From contig NC_053118.1 of NCBI RefSeq assembly GCF_010015445.1, positions 22,762,937 through 22,826,936 on the forward strand: a stretch of DNA of 64,000 bases. The letters run 5' to 3'. Under the pieces are notes generated by a model. The model did no database searches. It had not been told where the DNA came from and saw nothing but the letters and a program-made list of their open reading frames with translations. This DNA comes from Perca fluviatilis. Taxonomy: Eukaryota > Chordata > Actinopteri > Perciformes > Percidae. The position numbers and the translations under genes were made by a program. Shown here in pieces: positions 25,276-64,000 of the stretch; within the stretch, counting starts at the first letter, position 1, and every line of letters begins with the position of its first letter.

Positions 25276-25510
25276 TAATTATCTGATATCTTGCGCTGCA
25301 CATGGGTGATAATTAACACTGAATGGTCATTTTGGGCCATCCTGGATGGAGCAGCAACTAGCCCATCTAAAACAATGTCACTCCTCACTAGCCTCATTGG
25401 AAAGTTGTTCACCACTGAGAGAACTTCTCTCACAAAATCACTGCTGAACATTGTCTTAGTTGTCAGAGCAAATCTAGAAGCATCCTGTTGTAGCGCTACA
25501 GTCGGTAGCA

Positions 25511-25906
25511 CTAGGGATCGACCGATACTGGCTTTTCAAGGCCGATACCGAATATTAGTAGTTAATTAAACCCAATATTTGAAACCGATATGCATTTACA
25601 GTGAAAATGAAAATAGGATTTTGGAGTGTTACAAACTCCAACACAAAACTTTAAATGCTTTAAGCAATTATTTAATAAATTAGAAACTTTAAACATAATG
25701 CACAGTAAAAGATAGTCAGTGTTGTGGGCGGGACATTAAGTCAGACTCAATGGTGAGTGAAACGGGAGCAGAGACAGGAGACAGACTGTAGAGCTGAAGC
25801 GGAGCCAAAGTAGTGCACTTTTTAATTCATTAACTTTTTCGGTTATCAGGCAAATAAAATGTCGATACACCTAATCGGCCAGGGCCGATAATCGGTCTAT
25901 CCCTAG
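25511..25906. mobile_element. non-autonomous DNA transposon with terminal inverted repeats
   Basis: The left end CTAGGGATCGACCGATACTG and right end ATCGGTCTATCCCTAG are imperfect inverted repeats. CCGATA/ATCGG motifs recur inside each end. The 396-bp interior has no transposase. I could not find a clean target-site duplication, so the superfamily (hAT-like?) is open. Confidence 0.65.
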
Positions 25907-26567
25907 ACTGGAGGTTGCCTTCATGTTTCAGAGTAGTAACCACTTCTAGCTACTGTTACCTCCTCTTTCGCAGGATACTGGGTCCACTGTGTGCACTGGT
26001 TCTCAGCGGGGGCTTCACTAGAGTTTTATCTCTACTGATTGGGCTGTAGTTGGAGCCTGCTTTATATTTTTCAGTTAACAATAGATTCAGTCCATTTCTA
26101 TCCTCACTGCTATCCCACCCTTTTCCCCTCTTCTTCGCCATCCCTCCCCCTCTCACTGTCATGTCAGTTTACTTAGTCGATTGATGTATCTCGCTCTTCC
26201 TCCATCCTCCACCCCTCCACCCACCGATCTCTCTCTGTCTTTCTTCCTCCCTTCTTCTCCTTGATTTGCTGTCTTTCAATTAGGCCAACCCGGACCCAAT
26301 CTCAGCTGGATATGGCCTGCATAAAACTTGCGTGCTGCTACTACTACTCTTGCTTTGTGGGTGGCTGCACATGATGTATGTGTGTCTTGACACAGAATCA
26401 CATCAGTGAGTGTCACTGTCCGACAGTCCTCAGCGCTCCAGTTTTACGTCTCCCACAAGACAGTAGCCTGTGATGGAAAAAATGGCTTAACGCAGACTCA
26501 CTTTTTATGGTTCATCTTTTCTTTTTTTTTGCCTCCACTTTTTTCCTCACACAGTGCCAGTAGAACC

Positions 26568-53476
<26,909 letters not shown>

Positions 53477-53495
53477 CGCAGACATAGACTCAGTT

Positions 53496-53601
<106 letters not shown>

Positions 53602-54024
53602 CAGCCACTCACAGCCTTGACTGCTCAGAGGTGAAGGAGTGACATGCACACAGCACATGACAACACTGTACTTTATAAAAGTAAAAATTTAAGATGAATG
53701 CATCAGGCGCTACAACTGTAAAACAACCTCACTGAAAAGTTTGATTTTACAAAGAGTCAACTGGAATTCATTTTTATTTTGTAACAAACTGTGACATAAA
53801 AAAAACGACATGACAAAGACTGGAAATTTCTACATTACATCTCTGTAAGGCACTTCTGAAAAACTGAACGACATTTCCCAGAGTTCCGAGGGGAAATTGA
53901 ATTATTATCAACTAATTTCACGAAGCTGTACAGTAATTAGAGGGCAGAAAACTTTATGGTTGTCACGTCTTTTACATTAGGAGGTATTTAAAAACTAAGC
54001 CATGTTGTGAACCCTTTGATGAGG

Positions 54025-54025
<1 letters not shown>

Positions 54026-54075
<50 letters not shown>
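54026..54075. repeat. (AT)n microsatellite
   Basis: About 50 bp of alternating TA, within or just after the myh14 3' UTR. Confidence 0.93.
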
Positions 54076-54080
<5 letters not shown>

Positions 54081-55685
54081 CTGATTTCATAAAGGGCTGC
54101 TGGAGGAAAATACTTCTGAAAGGTGTTGAGACAATCTATATACATGTAACATTAAATACAGTATACAGTAAAATGCACACATTAAATAATGTGATTTCAC
54201 ATGTCTGCTTAAAAAAAAACATTAAATAAGAAACTTGGAAAGATCTGGAAAACATAAAGGGGGAAATAACATTGGGGGACATTTTGGGTGAGTTAACAAA
54301 AAAGAAATGGCAATTAGTAACCAATATTTAATTAAACTTTTATTGTAAATGGTTTAACAGAAACTGGTAAACATTATACTAAGTTCCTTAACATATTATC
54401 TAATTTTCCTAATTTGCCAGAATTGTAGAGACGCAAACATTTGACCATAAAAAAACCGCCAACATGCAGTAAAGCTGCATTAAAGTTGTATTGAATAAAT
54501 AAATAAATCCTTTTTCTGTAGATTAGAAACAGTATGTTGTTAGACAAAGCAGTAGGTAGTGTTAGTTTCTTAAACTAAAATCTTAACATATTGCTTCAGA
54601 AATTTGAATTTGTATAATTTATACCCAATGTGAACTTAAGTTATTGGTCGCTGGTTATTTTTTTCTGTACTACTCTTCTCATCTTGTGGGGAAGCACGCG
54701 AGTCTGATCATTTCTGCTCCTGCTGGCACTGATGTCGGCCTGAACTGGGTCACTCAGCGTTACAGCGTCGGGTCTCGGAGGGGAATTTGCATTGAAGACC
54801 TTTCTGGTGCATAACTGGTTTGACTGGTTAAAGTCATTGCTGGTGTAGAAAAGAAAATGTATGTATTGTCTACCAAGGCAACATAACTAGGAATAACCTG
54901 TGGAATACTGTATTCATTGATCTTTTCATTCGAAACAGAACAAATTGTGACAATGGATCTCTTTTTTTTTTTTTTTTAAACTGATAAACACATCACGTTT
55001 TATTTTGACAAGCATCTTTTACATTGTAATTTAGATTTTTACTGCTGATCTGTGTAAATTATTGATCAAACAAAGCTTTTGTGTTTAACCAAATGGTGGG
55101 CGTATGGATGAGAAAAAGGGACTTAAATAAGTAGTAAACGTAGAGTAGCTGTAGAATAGATAACAGGCATAGAGGCTGGTGAGGTTCTCTACTGGACCTT
55201 CCCAGTAGAATAAACTCAGCCTCTGATCGCTGTTCCTGTGTAACTGAGCACGAGACTCAAAGCATTTTCAAAAACTAGTAGTATTAGATAAAAAATGACA
55301 ATGGAGGCACTGAGGAATGAATTTTTATGAAGCAAACGGCAAGTAGAACAAAAAGTAGTTATTTTATTTTTTTTTTTACTCTATCGACTCAAAATGACAT
55401 TCGTGTCTGGTGTCAACCAAACACAAGCAGCTTGATGACCCTGCTGTGAAACAGACAATGGTTTCGTGAAACCTGGTTCAAATATATTTTTCTTTTGGTG
55501 AAACATCTCTATTTTCCTCAGCATTTTTTAATTTATTGTTTAACAGACCATTCAACAGGTCTTATTTTATTTTTGTTCATGACCTTCTTCAGCACCTGTT
55601 TGCCTGTCATAGCTTTAAGGCTGTCCAGAGAGTTAATGTGATGTCTAGATTTGACGTAGACATAAATAACAATTTTATAAAGATG

Positions 55686-56170
55686 TAGTTTAACATTTTG
55701 GGAAATATGCTTATTTGATTTCTTGCGGAAAGTTTGATGAGAACATAGGCTTTCATCTCTGTACCGTAAATATTAAAGCTACAGCCGCTTAGCTTAGCAT
55801 TAACCCTGGAAACGGGGAATTGGCTGGCCTGGTTCTGTTCAAAGGTGACAAAATCCACCTGTCAGCATCAGCAAGTTAACAAATTTACACTTCTATGTAT
55901 GTTCAAAAAAAACAACAAGCTGCATTTTTACAGGCAGTTATATGCCGGACTTTTTCTTGGCACAGTAAGCAGAGACTCCAGGAAGTCACTGCGCCTGGCC
56001 GAGAAGTGGTCCGGCATATAAACATAGATAGAAGTGTAAATTTGTGAACTCAGCTAAAGGTCTTCTTGCTGTAGCTCCATATTTATACCGACATGAGAGT
56101 AATATTGATCTTCTTCTTCAACTCGACAAAAACAAATAGGGCTATTTCCCAAAATGTAGAACTATTCCTT
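55686..56170. mobile_element. second copy of the TA-flanked MITE
   Basis: Ends resemble 34134-34664 (GTAGTTTAACATTTTGGGAA and TTCCCAAAATGTAGAACTATTCC), with the same TTAGCTTAGCATTAACCCTGG interior. It carries an additional inner inverted repeat: TTAACAAATTTACACTTCTA near 55875 and its rough complement near 56030. Confidence 0.7.
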
Positions 56171-57317
56171 TAAATTCTAAAGAATGTCACTAGCCCTTTA
56201 ACTTTCAATTGGAACTAAAGAAAGATAAAGATGAATCACAAATGTTGCTCTGAATGTTTTCGTTTAATTTTGGTTATATGGCAAAGGATGAATGATCCTG
56301 TAAGTGTTTACCATTGATTACGCACACAACCCGTAGAGTAGTTTTCGGTTATCAGAGTTGTTATCACTGCTCCATCCTCTTCCTTCTGTTTGAATTAATA
56401 GGGGCATATTTTAATGAGACTGCAATGCAGTCCCCATATCCATCAGACATGTTGGTGCATTTAAAAATGTTTTGGCCATGCCAGGTTCACTATGATTCAC
56501 AGTAAAAGAGGTGAAGAAAGATCAAGAAAGAGTTTGACTATCGACGACATATATTTAACGCCCTATTAAAGGGTTTTATTTTTGTTTTCTGTATGTACAA
56601 TTCTTTTATTTTAGCAATATGCAGTTGATTTAGTTTGAAGCTGTGTTTTTTTAAGATATAGTGTAAACGCTGCACTTTACACATTACCAGTTGAGATAAA
56701 CGGAGTACTGACAATGTCTGCTTTGTCAGGTCGTAATTTATCTCAAAGAGGCCGACATTAAGCACTAAGCCAAATGAGCTGACAACACGTGTCATCGGAC
56801 ACAATCTGTCACTCAGAACTGTTCGCTTAAATGTAGTAATCTCAGAATGTCGTATCAACGTCTAAACGTGGCGACTTTGTTCACGCCTTGATAGACCTAA
56901 ATCTGAAGACACGTGGATTTAACTGCTGGAATGAGAACAGTTCTGTCCGCCTGTAGCAAGAGACGAGGCCGGTGCTTCTCTAAGGTGTTATTTGTCTCTC
57001 TGTGCTTCTTTATGGCTACTGTGGAACTTGAAACATTTTGGAAAAAAATGTGTTTTATTGTTTTAGCCTTTTTTTTGTTTGTTAATGATGCTGTAATTAT
57101 AAAACATCTGACTGGGGTTAACTTTAATATATGTCATTGGTTTTGAGCTTTGTGTTTTCTGTGTGTTTCTTTGAGAGCACAAGATGGGTACATTTACTCA
57201 AGTACTGTACTTGAGTAAAAATTGGAGGTACTTGTACATAGTATTTCCATTTCATGCTACATTGTACTACATTTCAGAGGGAAATATTGTAGTTTTAAAA
57301 AAAAAAGTATAAATTAG

Positions 57318-57509
57318 AGGCACCCTGGTAGCTCATCTGGTTTAACATGCGCCCCAGATACTAAGGCTCAGTCCTTGCCCCAGTGGCCTGGGTTCGAGTC
57401 CGACCCGCGGCCCTTTGCTGCATGTCCCCCCTCTCTCCCCCATTTCCTTTCTTTAGCTATTCTGTTGAAATAAAGGCAAAAAAAGCCTCAAAAAATGATC
57501 TTAAAAAAT
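57318..57509 (+). mobile_element. tRNA-derived SINE
   Basis: tRNA-like head with A box (TGGTAGCTCATCTGG) and B box (GGTTCGAGTCC), then GCGGCCCTTTGCTGCATGTC, a CT-rich body and an AAATAAAGGCAAAAAAAGCC tail. It is flanked by the exact 12-bp duplication AGTATAAATTAG (57306-57317 and 57510-57521), so this is an intact insertion. Confidence 0.85.
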
Positions 57510-58026
57510 AGTATAAATTAGCTCCACCTCGACCCAGCTACAACTGTAAAATGCTACTTGCACATTAATGCATCAGTAATAATAATCCATTAATACTGTA
57601 ATAGTTTAAAACTCAGGTTATTTTATTCTGCTTTATGAGTACTTTTACATTATATTTTTAGTACATTTTGCCAGTAATACTTTTGTACTTGTATCACATT
57701 TTCAATGCAGGACTTTTAGTTATAATTGAGTGTTTTTATATTGCTACTTCTACTAACTCAAATGATCTGAATACTTCATCTCACACACACACACACACAC
57801 ACACACACTACAAAAACAGGAGTCATTAGCATTATAACAGAATTTATTTATTGGCATTTTGTCAACACCTTAAACATTAACATTTCATACAATGTTACCA
57901 GTACAGAAAAATACTTAGCACATCTACAACGTGAGACAGGTGCGTCGGAGGGGGACAAGCTGGTCAAAAGTTGCGAAGAAAAACTCCCTCAAACAAGTAT
58001 ATAAAGTTTAATAGTAGGCAACGTTT

Positions 58027-58067
58027 TGGTACTAGACCATCTTCAGGCAAAATTTGGTCTAGTACCA
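58027..58067. other. hairpin with 13-bp perfect arms
   Basis: TGGTACTAGACCA (58027-58039) and TGGTCTAGTACCA (58055-58067) are exact complements around a 15-nt loop. It is part of sequence with GCAACGTTTTGG that looks like a dispersed repeat fragment. Confidence 0.6.
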
Positions 58068-58429
58068 TCTCACATCTTACATACGTTGCATACAATAATA
58101 CCACCAATACACAGATTCACGCAGCTCAAGTAACAGTTAAAAGCTTTAACATAAAAGCTTTGGTGGTGCTTTGGAATGTACTGTATATAAGTAAGTATAT
58201 TACCATTTACTGCCAGTCAACTTTAGTCCATTCGAAAAAGTCAGTTAAATTTGAATTTGTGGTTGAATCGCAAGCAAAGTAATTGTAATTGATTCTATAT
58301 ACCATCACTTCAGTTCAGACCTTTTTGCAGCAAGGTAGCTTAAAAACACAAACACAAAAAGACAACTGAATACATTAAAAGTGCTGCTACTGTATACATG
58401 CAATAGTCTGTAAAAATAAAACTAAGAAA

Positions 58430-58909
58430 TATATTATTATAGTGAATAGAAAATGTGAGACTGTACTTTTTACTCATCTTGCACCTGAAGTTGTCACTGT
58501 TTACATGTTTATAGTATAATTATGTAAGCATATCTTTACAGTGCACTTCCCTTTATTAAGTAAACACTAAGAGCTAGAAGTCTAAAAAGCTGCCAATTAA
58601 TAGGCCTTTAAAGAAACTATATGGGTGTAGGTGTGAAGTGAAGACAATAAAAGCAAGTCTCTTTGATGAATTGAGGTTTTTTTTTTTAAAGAGAAATTGC
58701 AGAGAAAAACTGCAATTGTTCTTCACTCTCAGATGTTTTAATTTGAAGATTTTTTTTAGAGGCCTGAAGAGGTGAAAGTATCCAGTATCTCAAATAAAAT
58801 TTGGGGAAAATCAATAAACATAATGTGAAGCATTTTACTATCAGTGCCATTCTGGTGCTCCCACACACCTCTGGATCATGTTGTGCAGGAAGCGACGGTG
58901 GTTGACCTG
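58430..58909. repeat. duplicated block, downstream copy
   Basis: About 480 bp nearly identical to 60999-61479, same orientation, with only a few substitutions and short indels (mainly T-run length). Its last 41 nt copy the 3' part of the coding exon 61439-61628. Immediately after it, 58910-58975 repeats 58651-58709 (CAAGTCTCTTTGATGAATTG). Confidence 0.9.
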
Positions 58910-59386
58910 AAAATCAAGTCTCTTTGATGAATTGAGTTTTTTTAAAGAGAAATGGCAGAGAAAAGCTACAGTTGTGATCATGTTCTTTGTCACTTGTGTG
59001 CTTAAAAGTCACAGAAATGTCACAGTTGCTTGATAACTTTTCTAAATTTCACAGTATTTGTATAACAAACAAATTGCTTGAGATTTAACCAGATTGTTTT
59101 GACAGGCCGGGCACATCGTGAAAAGCTCTTTCTGAGCTAACCTTTTCAAATACATTCAAACATTCAAATTAAGGGCAAAATGCAAACGACGCCTCCAGAT
59201 AAAATTAGCTGCAAAAGTATAAATGACAAAAAAAATCCCATGTAATGCTTAGAATGAAAAAAAGATGGTTTGTTCTATAAATTGAGGTAGAGATGGTGGG
59301 TAGCCACTGCCCCCTCACCCTCAACATTTACAGTTTTTTCACATATGTTCAATCCATAACAAACCTAAATAAAAAGACATGTTTTT

Positions 59387-62780
<3,394 letters not shown>

Positions 62781-64000
62781 AGAGAGGTGTGGCAATTTAA
62801 TTGTTCATGTGGGTTTTTGCATGTCTTGTGTGTGTATGTGTGCTTTTGACACAAGCTCTCAATGCAAATGCACAAATTCCCCTTTTTTCTTTCCAGCAGC
62901 ATGAATAGAACACAACCTGACAAATTGATAGTGGGAGAGGAAGTGAGACACGATGAGAGGCTCTGAAAAGAAAGAGGCAATTACCTAAGAAGTCAACCGC
63001 TCGTGGAGGTGTGGGCACACGTCTCCATTGTGTGCCACACTAAAGGCAGCTTGTTAAATTCTGGGAGACACAAACGCACCAGTTGAGGCAGTTAACAAGC
63101 CCTTAATTGATCAGCTTAAACTCTGGCCCTAATTATCACATTCTCAGAGGGAAGAGCTAAGATGGTTGCTAGTGGCTTTAATTGACCTTTGCAATTCAAT
63201 AGCACACGTTCCACATACAGAATTTTACATATGTATGGCAGCAGGTGGGAGGAGAGAGAGGCTGGCCTTTTCACAAAGATACAGAGGAATACAAATAAAA
63301 GTCTTATGTGCCTTTTTTAATTGTTGCCTCCACATTTTACCACTGAAAATACCATTGAGATATGTGGTCTTTTTTTTGGTACATGGCTTTTTATACTGTT
63401 TAACTGTCTTATATATGTTAATGCTACAATTTTTGTTTTTTTGTGTGTGTTTTAAACCTAGAGACACAACTCAAGTCAGACATAATTCTCATTTCCAGTT
63501 TTTACAATCAAGTTATTGTCCCATGTAAATGATCCACTTTTCCCAATTTGTGTCCAAAATATTTTCTTTAACTCTCAAAAGATGGATCAACTTTTCCATC
63601 GAACACATTTCTTTTTCATCAGGATCAGCTTTACACGAGTGTCGTTTTTTTGTTTTTGTAAAGCTATGTTTATTATATTTGGATGAGAAATGAAATGTCC
63701 AGTGTAGTCAGTGTAACCATCCAAAAAAGGGATATACTTACACCAATGTCTTCTAGCTTTTTGGTGATTAAAAGCAATAGTTTTGTCAGGTATATCTGTC
63801 CCTTCCTTTTAGCCTCCTCAATGTTCCCTCAGTAAATCACAGCACAGCTGTTCGTAATGACAGCGTCTTTTATAGATTCTCCCAGAATAGCTTTAGTTTA
63901 GTGCATTTCCACAAAACATGAGTATAGTTTTGCCTTCAGCTCACCGCAGAGTGCTTGAAGAACTGAGTTACATTCTTTTTTTAAGATTTTTGTTTTTGCA
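62781..64000. other. no supported gene
   Basis: AT-rich sequence with short T and A runs. No splice-supported ORF or recognisable repeat could be assigned. It is upstream of the minus-strand gene and may hold its promoter. Confidence 0.4.

Noticed and set aside
25275..25569. Overlapping ORFs on both strands between two repeats
   Set aside because: No splice signals with a partner exon, no recognised motif, and the frame runs into the TIR element at 25511.
54136..54324. Minus-strand ORF in the myh14 3' region
   Set aside because: AT-rich shadow frame, no acceptor or homology.
57318..57420. tRNA-like A and B boxes at 57330 and 57391 (and minus strand near 61960-62020)
   Set aside because: They are heads of SINEs with CT-rich bodies, A-rich tails and target-site duplications, not free tRNA genes.

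Overview
This is vertebrate nuclear DNA, almost certainly from a ray-finned (teleost) fish. Genes are split into many GT-AG exons. The region is rich in very long (GT)n/(CA)n and (AT)n tracts. It also carries tRNA-headed SINEs, hAT-, Harbinger- and Tc1-type non-autonomous DNA transposons, and other interspersed repeats typical of fish. I see no prokaryotic operon, CRISPR array or phage.

Layout: (1) 1-4.2 kb is AT-rich, gene-poor sequence with one possible minus-strand exon (342-597). (2) About 4.2-20.8 kb holds a Kir2-type inward-rectifier potassium channel gene that matches KCNJ14/Kir2.4. It has a CpG-containing candidate 5' exon ending at 4412 and three coding exons (14666-15715, 16771-17088, 18028-18258) encoding about 532 aa. 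(3) 22.2-54.5 kb holds a complete non-muscle myosin II heavy chain gene that matches MYH14 (NMHC II-C). It has a CpG-rich promoter and non-coding exon ending at 22874, a start codon at 26568 and a stop at 53474-53476. I could trace 41 constitutive coding exons with a continuous frame (2009 aa), plus strong or possible cassette exons in surface loop 1, surface loop 2 and the C-terminal tailpiece. (4) 59.4-62.8 kb holds a minus-strand gene, convergent with myh14, encoding a 486-aa protein that I could not assign with confidence. A roughly 480-bp piece of its intron 2 and exon 2 is duplicated downstream of its stop codon.

Function: Kir2.4 sets resting potential and potassium conductance. Non-muscle myosin II-C is an actin motor that forms bipolar filaments. 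They are neighbours on the same strand but do not form a known joint pathway. As far as I recall both human genes lie on chromosome 19q13.3, so the linkage looks like conserved synteny.

Most interesting observations: pure (TG)n tracts of about 170-180 bp form the 3' splice-site region of the myh14 P-loop exon and the 5' splice site of its reactive-thiol (SH1/SH2) exon. A loop-2 cassette exon resembles the neuronal B2 insert of MYH10. The myosin tail ends in a PPxY motif. The fish Kir2.4 has a long N-terminal tail, an enlarged turret and a possible alternative start exon 10 kb upstream. I did not find a convincing novel multi-gene system. Exon boundaries were placed by hand from reading frame, splice dinucleotides and remembered family sequences. 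No alignment or transcript data were available.
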